Shown here in pieces: positions 38,736-47,869 of a stretch of DNA of 64,000 nt. Every line of letters starts with the position of its first letter. Position 1 is the stretch's first letter. Below the pieces are notes generated by a model. It had not been told where the DNA came from. It made no database searches and worked only from the letters and a program-made list of their open reading frames with translations. The stretch spans positions 30,734-94,733 of the forward strand of contig JBFWMG010000013.1 in the NCBI GenBank assembly GCA_050251715.1, in the 5' to 3' direction. A program made the position numbers and the translations under genes. This DNA comes from JBFWMG01 sp050251715. Its GTDB lineage: Bacteria; Desulfobacterota; Desulfovibrionia; Desulfovibrionales; Desulfovibrionaceae.

Positions 38736-40187
38736 ATGCGCATGTTGATGCATTACGCCTTTGCCTACGTCCTGCTCACGTTCTACGGCGGCCAGGTCTG
38801 CCCGTTTGTGGACAGCCTGAACATGTGGAGGTGGTCCGCCTCGCTGGTCATCGTGTTCTGCCTCATGTACGCCGCGCGGCGCATGGCCTATGACGCCCAG
38901 GTGGGCAGGGCGGCCTGCGCGGCGCGGGTGGGGCGGCTGTTCCATCTCGACATGGGGTTGTACGTGGCGGGCGGCGCGGTCGTGGCAGGCTATGATTTTT
39001 TCTTCCACGGCTTCCCCGTGGGCAGCGGCATGAAGGTCTTTCTGGGGTTTTGCATCACCGGCTTCTTCATGGCGGCGGATCTGGCCCTGGAGTTGGAGCG
39101 GCACATCGCGACGGACGTGCTGTGCGCGCCTGAGCTGGTGGACCTGCGCGAGGGGCGTTTTCCGCTCACGCGCAAGTTCGTGATTATGACCGTGGTGCTT
39201 GCGCTGTCGGTGTGCGCGGTCATCTTTCTGGTCGTTGTCAAGGATCTGGAGTGGCTCACCTCGGATGTGGACCCCAACAGCCTGGGCCAGGCCATCGGTC
39301 CCATCCTGGCCGAGATCGCCTTCATCATGGCCGCCATCCTGGCCATGTCCCTCAACCTCACCATCTCCTTTTCGCGGAATCTGCGGACCTTTTTCCAGTA
39401 TGAAAACACCGCGCTCATGGAAGTGGCGCACGGCAATCTGCACAGCGCCGTGCCCGTGGCCACCAGCGACGAGTTCGGCGTCATGGCCCACTACACCAAC
39501 CGCATGATCGACGGCCTGCGCGTCCTGAACCGGGAACTGCAACGCACCCAGGACGTCACCATCCTGTCCCTGGCCTCCCTGGCTGAAACCAGGGACAACG
39601 AAACCGGGCAGCACATCCTGCGCACCCAGCGCTATGTGCGCGCCCTGGCCGGACCGTTGCGGACCGCGCCGGGCTATGGGGAATTCCTCACCCCGGCCAC
39701 CATTGACCTGCTCTTCAAGTCCGCGCCGTTGCACGATATCGGCAAGGTGGGCATTCCCGACGCCATCCTGCTCAAGCCGGGCCGCCACACGGATGAGGAG
39801 TTCGCCATCATGAAACAGCATGCGGTCTACGGCCACGAGGCGTTGCGGGCGGCCGAAGAACGGCTCGGCAGCAACTCCTTTCTGCGTTTGGCGCGTGAAA
39901 TCGCCATCTCCCACCACGAGAAATGGGACGGGTCCGGCTATCCCAACGGGCTGGCGGGCGAGGCCATTCCCTATTCGGGCCGTCTCATGGCTCTGGCCGA
40001 CGTGTACGACGCGCTCATCAGCAAGCGCGTGTACAAGCCCTCCTTCACGCATGAAAAAGCCAGGGAGATCATCCTGGCGGGCCGGGGCACGCACTTCGAC
40101 CCCGCCGTGGTGGACGCCTTTCTGGTGGTGGAAGAGGCGTTCAAGTCCATAGCGGCGCAGTACGGCGACCGGACAAACGGGGCATAG
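38736..40187 (+). CDS. Membrane HD-GYP domain protein
   Basis: 483 residues. Four or five N-terminal hydrophobic segments (within about 1-210) are followed by a HAMP-like linker and an HD-GYP domain. The latter has HDIGKVGIPDAILLKPG near residue 332 and HHEKWDGSGYPNGLAG near 393. The family hydrolyses cyclic di-GMP in the cytoplasm, and the key HD and GYP residues are intact. GGAG is 8 bp before the chosen ATG. Its stop is followed at once by a 23-bp minisatellite. Confidence 0.9.
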   Translation: MRMLMHYAFAYVLLTFYGGQVCPFVDSLNMWRWSASLVIVFCLMYAARRMAYDAQVGRAACAARVGRLFHLDMGLYVAGGAVVAGYDFFFHGFPVGSGMKVFLGFCITGFFMAADLALELERHIATDVLCAPELVDLREGRFPLTRKFVIMTVVLALSVCAVIFLVVVKDLEWLTSDVDPNSLGQAIGPILAEIAFIMAAILAMSLNLTISFSRNLRTFFQYENTALMEVAHGNLHSAVPVATSDEFGVMAHYTNRMIDGLRVLNRELQRTQDVTILSLASLAETRDNETGQHILRTQRYVRALAGPLRTAPGYGEFLTPATIDLLFKSAPLHDIGKVGIPDAILLKPGRHTDEEFAIMKQHAVYGHEALRAAEERLGSNSFLRLAREIAISHHEKWDGSGYPNGLAGEAIPYSGRLMALADVYDALISKRVYKPSFTHEKAREIILAGRGTHFDPAVVDAFLVVEEAFKSIAAQYGDRTNGA

Positions 40188-40200
40188 GGGCGCTGTCTTG

Positions 40201-40349
40201 CGGGCGCGCCACGGGATGGAGGGCGGGCGCGCCACGGGATGGAGGGCGGGCGCGCCACGGGATGGAGGGCGGGCGCGCCACGGGATGGAGGGCGGGCGCG
40301 CCACGGGATGGAGGGCGGGCGCGCCACGGGATGGAGGGCGGGCGCGCCG
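40201..40349. repeat. 23-bp tandem repeat, six copies
   Basis: Six identical 23-bp units (core GGGCGCGCCACGGGATGGAG, then GGC) and a seventh that breaks off. It starts 14 bp past the HD-GYP stop codon and lies between convergent genes. The period is not a multiple of three. Perfect identity suggests recent expansion; there are no spacers, so it is not CRISPR. Confidence 0.95.
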
Positions 40350-40413
40350 CGACGCGGGCAGCCTGCCGAAGCGCGATGGCGGCCCGCTTCTCCCGGAAAG
40401 CATATCTGGAGTA

Positions 40414-40617
40414 TCAGGAAAACAGGACGCCGAAGGGCTGGGCGCAATGCGGGCAGGCCGCGCGGATGGTCGTTTTGAAAAGTTCCGCGTGATGCACGTC
40501 TTCGATGATCCGACGCACCTCTTTTTCTTTGGTCTGGCCGGATGCGTCCTGGTATGTGGGAACGACAATCCGTGTTTCGCCGCCGCAGTGGGGACAGACG
40601 ACATGTGTAAACGGCAT
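40414..40617 (-). CDS. Small zinc-ribbon protein
   Basis: 67 residues. Two CxxC pairs (VCPHCGGE at the N terminus, ACPHCAQPFG near the C terminus) suggest one zinc site. The middle is KEKEVRRIIEDVHHAELFK. The ATG for MPFTHVV has GGAG 6 bp upstream; an ATG four codons earlier is possible. It resembles CpXC-like ribbons but no role is assigned. It faces the HD-GYP gene. Confidence 0.7.
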   Translation of the reverse strand: MPFTHVVCPHCGGETRIVVPTYQDASGQTKEKEVRRIIEDVHHAELFKTTIRAACPHCAQPFGVLFS

Positions 40618-40796
40618 GGGTTGCTCCATTGTAAAGCTGAACGGCTGGGGAGCAAAAGAAGTCGGACCCCCCCCAGAAGATGAAACGATATGACGCGCCC
40701 TGAATATAGGCAGGCATTTACATCCGTGCAAGATATTTTTCGGGATGGAAGCAGATTTGTACGGAATGGTATGGTTGGCCCTGGGGCGGCGTCGGC

Positions 40797-41201
40797 CTAG
40801 ACGCCGGAGCCGCCCAGCCATTTCACCCACAGCTTGCGTGTCCTGGGGCCGTCGAACTCGCAGAAGAATATCTGTTGCCACGTGCCCAGCTGGATGCGGC
40901 CTTTTTCCACTATCAACAGCTGTTCCGGACCTACGAGGCTCGTCTTCAGGTGCGCGTCGCTGTTGCCTTCGGCGTGGCGGTAGTCGCCGTGCAGGGGGAT
41001 GAGTTTGCGCAAGGCGGCCACGATGTCGCGCCGCACGTCCGGGTCCGCGCCCTCGTTCACGGTCACCGCGCCCGTGGTGTGCGGGCAGAAGAGGAGCAGC
41101 GCGCCGTCGGTCCACCCGTTTTCCGACACGATCTTCTGCACCTCGCCCGTGATGGTGACGAGTTCCTCGCGGGCAGCGGTGCTGATTGTCAGCATTTCCA
41201 T
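40797..41201 (-). CDS. yjbQ: YjbQ family protein (UPF0047)
   Basis: 134 residues. Family motifs are LLLFCPHTTGAVTVNEGADPDV (its first part near residue 35), DAHLKTSLVGPEQLLIVEKG and WQQIFFCEFDGPR. Some members have weak thiamin phosphate synthase activity in vitro; the physiological role is unclear. It follows cbiF by 4 bp on the same strand, so it is probably the last gene of the cobalamin operon. Confidence 0.88.
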   Translation of the reverse strand: MEMLTISTAAREELVTITGEVQKIVSENGWTDGALLLFCPHTTGAVTVNEGADPDVRRDIVAALRKLIPLHGDYRHAEGNSDAHLKTSLVGPEQLLIVEKGRIQLGTWQQIFFCEFDGPRTRKLWVKWLGGSGV

Positions 41202-41205
41202 CTGA

Positions 41206-41982
41206 TTATTCCTTGTTCCCGGCGTCCGTTGCCACCTCTCGGAAGCCGTGGGCGAAATCCGGGGCGTAGAGTTTGGAAAAGTGGGCCGCGCCGTCCTCGC
41301 CGGGCAGAACCAGGAAGAGCGTCTGGCGCGTCAGACCGTGCTCGCGCACCGTGGCGCACAGCCCGCCCAGGGTGGTGGGGTACGTGGCCTCGTCGGGCCA
41401 GCCCACGCGATAGGCGGCCAGCACGGGCGTGGCGGCGGACAGCCCTCCGGCGCGCAGTTCCGCCACCATGGGGTCCGGGTCGGCGGCGGACAGGTAGATG
41501 GCCAGGGCGCAGCGGTGGCGCGCCAGATCGCGCAACCGTTCGCCCTCGGGCATGGGCGTGCGGCCCGGCGTGCGCGTCAGGATCACGGTCTGCGACCGCT
41601 CCGGCACGGTGAGCGACAGCCCCGCCGTGGCTGCGGCGGCAAAGGCGGCGGTCACGCCCGGCACCACCTCGTAGCCGATGCCCTCGGCGTCGAGCAGGCG
41701 CATCTGCTCGCGCATGGCCCCGTACAGCGAGGGGTCGCCCGTGTGCACGCGCACGGCCATGCCCCCCGCGCGCGCGGTCTCCACCAGCAGGGCGTGGGTC
41801 TCGTCCAGGTTGAGCGGCGCGGAATCGATGACCCGCGCGCCCGGCTTGGCGTGGGCCACCACGGCGGGCGGCACCAGCGATCCCGCGTAGAGCACCAGGT
41901 CCGCCTCGCCGATGAGGCGGCTGCCCTTGACCGTGATGAGTTCCGGGTCGCCGGGGCCGGCGCCGATGAAATAGACTGTCAT
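41206..41982 (-). CDS. cbiF: Cobalt-precorrin-4 C11-methyltransferase
   Basis: 258 residues, tetrapyrrole methylase fold: VYFIGAGPGDPELITVKG at the N terminus, HTGDPSLYGAMREQM near 83, PGVTAAFAAAA near 108. It methylates C11 of cobalt-precorrin-4 with SAM. It is 32 bp downstream of cbiET on the same strand. Confidence 0.93.
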   Translation of the reverse strand: MTVYFIGAGPGDPELITVKGSRLIGEADLVLYAGSLVPPAVVAHAKPGARVIDSAPLNLDETHALLVETARAGGMAVRVHTGDPSLYGAMREQMRLLDAEGIGYEVVPGVTAAFAAAATAGLSLTVPERSQTVILTRTPGRTPMPEGERLRDLARHRCALAIYLSAADPDPMVAELRAGGLSAATPVLAAYRVGWPDEATYPTTLGGLCATVREHGLTRQTLFLVLPGEDGAAHFSKLYAPDFAHGFREVATDAGNKE

Positions 41983-42014
41983 GTCCGTCTTGTTCCTTGC
42001 GGCGCGGTCCTGTG

Positions 42015-43226
42015 TCAGACCGATTTTTCCGCGCTGAGGATGAACACGGGATTGTTGCCTTCCAGATGCAGGTCCGAGGCCAGGGTGGACGACTGCCCGG
42101 CCTGGACCAGGGTGATGGCGAAGGGCCAGTCCAGGGTTTGGAGGTATTCCTTGGTGCGCATGAGCGAGTTGAAGAGCACGCAGGCGATGACCAGGCGTCC
42201 CTTGGGCCGCAGCCTGCGGCATGCCTCGCGCAGCACCTCGTTGTTCTTTTGCAGGCCGCCGCCGATGAAGATGCGGTCCGGGTCGGGCAGCTCGGCCAGG
42301 CAGCCGGGCATGGCGCCGTGCACCACGTCCACGCTCAACGCGCCGAAGCGGCGGATGTTTTCCCGGATGTCCGCCACGCGGTCGGCGTTTTTCTCCACGG
42401 CCACCACGCGGCCCCGATGGGCCAGGGCCGTGGCTTCCAGCGCCACGGAGCCGCAGCCCGCGCCCAGATCCCACACCACGTTGTCGGGCCGCAGGCGGAG
42501 CGCCGCAAGCCCGGCGGCGCGTACCGGCCACTTGGTTATCACGCCATGGTGCGCGTAGTCGTCGCAGGCCATGCCCAGGCACAAGGTCTTTTCCGGCCCG
42601 CCGCGCCGCTCCAGCAGCACCAGGTTGAGGTGCGAAAAACTCTTTTGCGCGGCCTCGGCCAGGGCGTAGCGCTCCACCCGTTCGTCCTCGGTCTCCATGT
42701 CCTCGAACACCCACATCTTCACGTACCGCTCCGCGCCTTTTTCCATGAGCGCGCCCGCAATGGCCGAGGGGATGTTCTTGCGGTCCGTGAGCACGGCCAC
42801 CCAGTCGTTGGCCGTGAGCGCGGCGTACAGGGGCTGGAAGTCGTTGCGGCCGTGCAGGGACACCGTGGCCACGCCGTCCCAGGGGATCTTTATCTTGGCG
42901 GCCGCCGCCTGCAGCGTGGTGACGTTGGGCAGGATGTACAGCGCCTCCGGGCCAAAGGCGTCGATGAGCCGTTTGCCGATGCCGTAGAACAGCGGGTCGC
43001 CGTCGGCCAGCACCACGATTTCCGTGTCGTCGTTGTCCCGTTCGCCCATGGCCGCGAACACGGCCTCCAGGTGTTTGTCGATGACGATTTTCTCGGCGGG
43101 GTGGTCGTCGAAAAGCGCCAGCTGGCGCTTGCCGCCCACCAGGATGTGGGCCTGGTCGATGGCGTGCATGTGCGGCTCGGGCAGGGCGTCGGGATCGAGC
43201 CCGAGGCCGACGACGTGGATGCTCAT
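42015..43226 (-). CDS. cbiET: Fused cobalt-precorrin-7 C5-methyltransferase / precorrin-6B C15-methyltransferase (decarboxylating)
   Basis: 403 residues. The N-terminal half is CbiE (VVGLGLDPDALPEP, LADGDPLFYGIGK near 73), the C-terminal half CbiT (VVWDLGAGCGSVALEATAL near 250, IFIGGGLQKNNEVL near 315). The fusion equals CobL: it methylates C5 and C15 and decarboxylates the C12 acetate chain. It is 12 bp downstream of cbiD. Confidence 0.93.
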   Translation of the reverse strand: MSIHVVGLGLDPDALPEPHMHAIDQAHILVGGKRQLALFDDHPAEKIVIDKHLEAVFAAMGERDNDDTEIVVLADGDPLFYGIGKRLIDAFGPEALYILPNVTTLQAAAAKIKIPWDGVATVSLHGRNDFQPLYAALTANDWVAVLTDRKNIPSAIAGALMEKGAERYVKMWVFEDMETEDERVERYALAEAAQKSFSHLNLVLLERRGGPEKTLCLGMACDDYAHHGVITKWPVRAAGLAALRLRPDNVVWDLGAGCGSVALEATALAHRGRVVAVEKNADRVADIRENIRRFGALSVDVVHGAMPGCLAELPDPDRIFIGGGLQKNNEVLREACRRLRPKGRLVIACVLFNSLMRTKEYLQTLDWPFAITLVQAGQSSTLASDLHLEGNNPVFILSAEKSV

Positions 43227-43238
43227 GGCGTTCCCCTT

Positions 43239-44414
43239 TTACAGTGCGGCAAGCAGGTTTCCGTCAAAGTCGAACAGGTAGTACGACAGCGCCATATGGT
43301 CCCCGGCCCAGGTGCGGCCCAGCCGCGCCGCGTGGCGCGCCACGGTGCCGAGCGCCGCGTCGCGCACGGGCGACGCCTCGGCGTGCAGGATGTCCAACAC
43401 CTGCCGGGCGGTGTTGGCCCCGGCAATGGCGTGGGCCGTGGCGTGGTCCACGCCCGGTCCGTCCAGCGGGGCGCAACACCACTGCGCCAGCAGGTCGAAA
43501 TCAATGGGCGCGGTGGCGGCGTGGGTATAGAAGTGGCCTTGGGCCATTTTGACCAGCTTGCCGAAAAAACAGCTCCATACGGCGGCGCGGAAACCGCGCG
43601 CCGCCGCTTCCCGCAGGGCGAGCCCGTAAAAGTCCGCCGCCTGGATGCAGGCCAGGGCGGGCAGGTCGGGCCGCCGCGCCATGAGCAGCCGTTCGGTGCG
43701 GCGGCCCGTGGCCAGTCCCACGGTGCCGCATCCGGCGGCCTTGGCCACGTTGAGCCCCTGGCGGATGGTCGCCTCCCATGCCTCGTGGCTGAAGGGGCGC
43801 ACCGTGCCCCGCGTGCCCAGGATGGACACCCCGCCCACAATGCCCAGGCGGGGATTGAGCGTTTTCGCGGCGATGCGCTCGCCCTCGGGCACGCTGACAG
43901 TCACCTGCGCGGCGGGCGCGGGCCCGGGCGCGGTTGCGAGCGCCTCGCCCACGGCGGCGGCGATCTGGGCGCGCGGGCCGGGGTTGATGGCCGCCTCGCC
44001 CACGGCAACGGGCAGGCCGGGCAGGGTCACGCGGCCCACGCCTTTTCCGCCATGCACCATAATGTGCCCGGATTCGCCCGTGAAATCAAGGCGCACCTCG
44101 GCCTCCACCGTGGCGCCGTGGGTGGCGTCCGGGTCGTCGCCGCCGTCCTTGGTCACGCTGGCGCGCATGCCCTGGGGCAGCGGTTCGCAGGCCGCGATGG
44201 GGATGGTCAGGCGATCGGGTCCGGCGTCCGGGGGCAGGGGGATGTCCACGGTCTCCGGCGCCGCGCCCGTGAGCAGGCACAGCGTGGCCGCCTTGGCCGC
44301 CGCGGCCGCCGCCGAGCCGGTGGTGAATCCCTCGCGCAGGGGGGCGTCGCCCGTGCCGCCGCGCGTGTGGCGCGTCTCGCCGGTGCGGTCGCGCTGGTCC
44401 GGTGCGCCGCTCAC
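43239..44414 (-). CDS. cbiD: Cobalt-precorrin-5B C1-methyltransferase
   Basis: 391 residues from a GTG start. The CbiD signature REGFTTGSAAAAAAKAAT is near residue 22, and GGVSILGTRGTVRPFSHEAW near residue 200. It methylates C1 after CbiG opens the lactone, a step unique to the anaerobic route. The GTG overlaps the TGA of the FUSC gene upstream (GTGA), so translation is coupled. There is no competing ATG nearby. Confidence 0.92.
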   Translation of the reverse strand: MSGAPDQRDRTGETRHTRGGTGDAPLREGFTTGSAAAAAAKAATLCLLTGAAPETVDIPLPPDAGPDRLTIPIAACEPLPQGMRASVTKDGGDDPDATHGATVEAEVRLDFTGESGHIMVHGGKGVGRVTLPGLPVAVGEAAINPGPRAQIAAAVGEALATAPGPAPAAQVTVSVPEGERIAAKTLNPRLGIVGGVSILGTRGTVRPFSHEAWEATIRQGLNVAKAAGCGTVGLATGRRTERLLMARRPDLPALACIQAADFYGLALREAAARGFRAAVWSCFFGKLVKMAQGHFYTHAATAPIDFDLLAQWCCAPLDGPGVDHATAHAIAGANTARQVLDILHAEASPVRDAALGTVARHAARLGRTWAGDHMALSYYLFDFDGNLLAAL

Positions 44415-45505
44415 ACGGGCTCCCGCGTTTCGGCGTCGTGGCGTACCGTGGCCAGCAGGTCGCGGGCGATTTCCTTCATGCCGTGGAAAAAGGAATGGAA
44501 GTTGATGACATCCTCCAGCCGGTGGTCCGCGCTGGCGTGCTGTTCCCGCAGTTCCAGCAGCCGGGCGTCCACGGCCTCCAGGGCGTCGGACAGGCCGTGG
44601 GAGGTGGGCAGGGGGGCGTCCTCCTCCACCGCCTTGGCCAGCAGCGTGAGCGCGGTGCGCAGGGCGCGGCCCAACCTGGTGAGCGGCGCTTCGAGATGGC
44701 GGTGGTAGCCCTGTTCGGGCGTATGGCGGGCCGCGTGTTCCATGGTCAGCAGGTTTTCGTACACCCGCACCTCGAAGTCGCGCAGCGTGGCCAGGCGCAG
44801 GCCACGTCCCGACAAGCCGCCGGGTTCGCGGCGCGCCTCGCCCAACAGCTGCCTGTTCTGCAGGCGCAGGGAGAGCCGTTTTTCCTTGAGCGCGTCCACC
44901 GCATCGCCGCGCAGCGAGCCGTCCAGATAGCCGTCGCACAGGAGCGCGCACAGCTCCGCGCACATCTCCAGGGAATTTCCCAGCCCCCGGCGCAGCCCGG
45001 CGCGCGCCCGCGCGGGCAGCACCAGCACGGACGTCAGCATGGCCACGGCCACGCCCAGGACGATTTCGTAGGAGCGCTCGATGCCCACGAGCCACAGGGA
45101 TTGCGTGGCGCCCATGAGCATGACGATGCCCACGGTGATGGCCGCCATGCGGCAACTTTCGCGCAGGAAGGGAACGGCGGAGCAGATGGTCAGGGTGGCG
45201 AAGAGCGCCACGCCCAGCCCCACATAGCCGGTGCCGAGCAGCGTGCCGATCAGCGCGCCGAAAAACGCGCCCATCACGGTGCCCACGATGCGCGACCAGC
45301 CCGCCATCAGCGAGCGGCCCATGTTGGCGTGCAGCACGATGACCGTGGTGATGACCGCCCAATAGCCCTGCGCCAGGTGGAAGGCGTTGGCGATGGCCAG
45401 GGTGGCCATGGCGGCCACGGCGGTGCGTATGGCATGGCGCACGCCCACTTTTTCCAGGGCGTTGGCCAGCCGGGGCGGCAGGATGAGGATGCGGCGGCGT
45501 ATCAT
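44411..45505 (-). CDS. FUSC-family membrane protein
   Basis: 364 residues. About six hydrophobic segments in the first 165 residues (VGVRHAIRTAVAAMATLAIA onward, then GYWAVITTVIVLHANMG) and a long cytoplasmic helical C-terminal part. This is the FUSC/aromatic-acid-exporter type of pseudo-transporter half. Function is unknown; in related proteins efflux of aromatic acids has been shown. It sits inside the cobalamin operon between cbiC and cbiD, overlapping cbiD by four bases, which suggests a linked role. Confidence 0.8.
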   Translation of the reverse strand: MIRRRILILPPRLANALEKVGVRHAIRTAVAAMATLAIANAFHLAQGYWAVITTVIVLHANMGRSLMAGWSRIVGTVMGAFFGALIGTLLGTGYVGLGVALFATLTICSAVPFLRESCRMAAITVGIVMLMGATQSLWLVGIERSYEIVLGVAVAMLTSVLVLPARARAGLRRGLGNSLEMCAELCALLCDGYLDGSLRGDAVDALKEKRLSLRLQNRQLLGEARREPGGLSGRGLRLATLRDFEVRVYENLLTMEHAARHTPEQGYHRHLEAPLTRLGRALRTALTLLAKAVEEDAPLPTSHGLSDALEAVDARLLELREQHASADHRLEDVINFHSFFHGMKEIARDLLATVRHDAETREPV

Positions 45506-45537
45506 TAGGTTGTTGGTTGGTTTCCTGGGCGTTGGGG

Positions 45538-46224
45538 TCAGGCGCGTTCGCGCAACACCATGGCGGCCAGGGCGTTGACCACGCAGGCGGCCAGGGCCGA
45601 GCCGCCCTTGCGGCCCGCCACGGCGATGGATGGGATGTCCGTGCGCGCCATGAGCAGTTCCTTGGATTCCGCCGCGTTGACAAAGCCCACGGGCATGCCC
45701 ACGACCAGCGCCGGACGCGGGGCGGGCCGCCCGTCCGGCGCGGCGTCCAGCCGTTCCAAGAGGCGCAGCAGCGCCGTGGGCGCGTTGCCCACCACCACGA
45801 TGGCCCCGTCCAGCCGGTCGCCGGCCAGATCCATGGCCGCCGTGGCGCGGGTGATGCCCTCGGCCTTGGCCCGCGCCACCACGTCCGGATCGTTCATGAA
45901 GCAGGTGACGCGGCAGCCCAGCGGCTCCATGCGGCGCAGGGGGATGCCGCAGCGGGCCATTTCCGTGTCCGTGAACACCTCGCAGCCGCGCCGCAGCGCG
46001 GCAAGGCCCGCGTCCACGGCCTGGGGGTGGAAGCGCGCGAGGGCGAGCATGTCAAAATCCGCCGTGGTGTGGATCATGCGGCGCACGATCTCCCACCGCG
46101 CGCCCGCAAAGGGACGCGGCTCGGGGCATTCGGCGTCGATGATGGCGAAGGAGCGCGCCTCGATGGCCTCGGGCGCGAAGCAGGGGGCCAGGGTGACGCC
46201 CGGAGGCGTTGGCTCATTGGGCAT
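45538..46224 (-). CDS. cbiC: Cobalt-precorrin-8 methylmutase
   Basis: 228 residues. The catalytic histidine lies in RRMIHTTADFD near residue 50. Further signatures are GNAPTALLRLLE near 150 and GMPVGFVNAAESKELL near 176. It moves the methyl group from C11 to C12 to give cobyrinic acid. Its ATG lies 11 bases inside the end of cbiA, so the two overlap and are coupled. Confidence 0.93.
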   Translation of the reverse strand: MPNEPTPPGVTLAPCFAPEAIEARSFAIIDAECPEPRPFAGARWEIVRRMIHTTADFDMLALARFHPQAVDAGLAALRRGCEVFTDTEMARCGIPLRRMEPLGCRVTCFMNDPDVVARAKAEGITRATAAMDLAGDRLDGAIVVVGNAPTALLRLLERLDAAPDGRPAPRPALVVGMPVGFVNAAESKELLMARTDIPSIAVAGRKGGSALAACVVNALAAMVLRERA

Positions 46225-47605
46225 GGATGCGTTCGTCCCTTGATGTGGCGCACGCGGCCACAAAGGCGCGCGCGGCGTCGGGGTTGCTGCCGAAATGGAG
46301 ATGCACGTAGGAGCCGAGCGTGTTGCCGCGCACGAATCCCTCCTTCTGCAACAGCCAGTCCCGGCGGTCGCGCAGCTTGTACAGCGGCGTGGCGTCCGGG
46401 TCCAGCGCCACGATGTGGGAATAATGGAATTCGTGGCCGCGCAGCACGGTCCAGGCCGGGCCCAGGAGGCTGGGGGCCGTGGTGGACGCCTCGCGGTAGC
46501 CCAGGGCGCGGAAGCGGGCGTCCATGCGGCAGCGCATGGCGTACACCCCGGCCATGGGGTGGTACGCCCCGTCCGCGTCCTTTGGCCCCTCGATGCCGTC
46601 CATGAGGTACATGAACCCGCCGCATTCGGCGTACACCGGGCGTTGCGACAGGGAAAAGGCGCGCACCGCGCCCCGCATGGCCTCATTGGCCGCCAGCGTG
46701 GCGGCGTGCAGTTCGGGATACCCGCCGCCCAGGTACAGGCCGTCGCACCCCTCGGGCAGGGCGGTGTCGCGCAGGGGCGAGAAAAAGGCCAGTTCCGCAC
46801 CGGCCTCGATGAGATGGCGGAGATTTTCCAGGTAGTAGAAGCAGAACGCCTCGTCCAGGGCCACGCCGATGCGCACCGACCGCAAGGAGGGTTCGGGCAT
46901 GGCTGCGGATTGGGGCGGGGGCAGGCGCAGGTCGCCCATGGCCGCCAGCAGGCGTTGCGGCTCGATGGCCTGGGCCACCCAGTCGGCCAGGCGCGGCACG
47001 GCGCCACGGGGCATGGCGTCGGCGGTGACCAGTCCCAGGTGGCGCGATGGCATGGCGATGGCGTCCTCGCGGCGCAGGCAGCCCGCCACGGGCACGCCCG
47101 CGCATTCCAGCGCCTCGCGCAGCAGCGCCTCGTGGTTGTCCGACCCCACACGGTTGCACACCACGCCCGCAAAGGCCAGCTGCGGGTCGAAATCCAGATA
47201 GCCGCGCGCCATGGCCGCGGCGGAGCGGGCCATGGAACGGCTGTCCAGCACCAGCAGCACGGGCGCGTCCAGCCATTTGGCTATTTGCGCGGTGGAGCCG
47301 GTCTCGTCGCTGCCGGACGCGCCGTCGAAGAGGCCCATGCCCCCTTCCACGATGGCCACGTCGGCGTCGGCGGCGTGGCGGGCCACGATGTCGCGCACCA
47401 TGTCGCGGCCCAGCATCCAGCCGTCGATGTTGTGGGCCGGGCGGCCCGTGGCTATCTGGTGCAGACCGGGGTCGATGAAGTCAGGCCCGGCCTTGAACGC
47501 CTGCACGGTGAGGCCGCGCCGGGTGAGCGCGGCCATGAGCCCCAGGCTGACGGAGGTTTTGCCGCACCCGCTGTGCGTGCCGGAGATGGTGAGTATTTTG
47601 GTCAT
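46214..47605 (-). CDS. cbiA: Cobyrinate a,c-diamide synthase
   Basis: 463 residues. The N-terminal P-loop-like ATP site is GTHSGCGKTSVSLGL, followed by AFKAGPDFIDPGLH and VEGGMGLFDG. The C-terminal glutaminase domain has its cysteine in YAECGGFMYLMDG near 330 and histidine in GSYVHLHFGSN near 445. It amidates the a and c carboxylates using glutamine and ATP. It is the first gene of the cbiA-cbiC-FUSC-cbiD-cbiET-cbiF-yjbQ run. A 21-bp minisatellite lies upstream of it. Confidence 0.94.
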   Translation of the reverse strand: MTKILTISGTHSGCGKTSVSLGLMAALTRRGLTVQAFKAGPDFIDPGLHQIATGRPAHNIDGWMLGRDMVRDIVARHAADADVAIVEGGMGLFDGASGSDETGSTAQIAKWLDAPVLLVLDSRSMARSAAAMARGYLDFDPQLAFAGVVCNRVGSDNHEALLREALECAGVPVAGCLRREDAIAMPSRHLGLVTADAMPRGAVPRLADWVAQAIEPQRLLAAMGDLRLPPPQSAAMPEPSLRSVRIGVALDEAFCFYYLENLRHLIEAGAELAFFSPLRDTALPEGCDGLYLGGGYPELHAATLAANEAMRGAVRAFSLSQRPVYAECGGFMYLMDGIEGPKDADGAYHPMAGVYAMRCRMDARFRALGYREASTTAPSLLGPAWTVLRGHEFHYSHIVALDPDATPLYKLRDRRDWLLQKEGFVRGNTLGSYVHLHFGSNPDAARAFVAACATSRDERIHAQ

Positions 47606-47684
47606 GGCGTGCTGGGGCCGCGCCTGGGCGCGGGGCCGTCGGGTTTGGGCATAGCCCTTTTGCCCGCATTGCTCAACTGTAGGA

Positions 47685-47831
47685 CGGCTGCCTGCGGCTG
47701 TGGGATGGCTGCCTGCGGCTGTGGGGTAGCCGCCCGCGACTGTGAGATGGCCGCCTGCGGCAGCGCGATGGCCGCCCCCGGTGGGGAGATGGCCGCCTGC
47801 GGCAGTGAGATGGCTGCCTGCGGCGGGGAGG
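47685..47831. repeat. 21-bp tandem repeat, seven degenerate copies
   Basis: Seven 21-bp units, consensus TGGCCGCCTGCGGCAGTGAGA, each differing at several positions, between the response regulator stop and the cbiA start. The period is a multiple of three and a + strand frame stays open, but there is no start signal, so it is treated as non-coding. Divergence shows it is older than the 23-bp array at 40.2 kb. Confidence 0.85.
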
Positions 47832-47869
47832 ATCGCCGCCTTTGGCTGGCCGCCCGTCGCCCGGCGTCC

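Noticed and set aside
40201..40349. CRISPR array
   Set aside because: Units are directly adjacent without unique spacers and no cas gene is present.
47685..47831. Coding heptapeptide repeat from the 21-bp array
   Set aside because: The frame is open but has no start signal, and the Cys/Ala/Gly-rich product matches nothing known.
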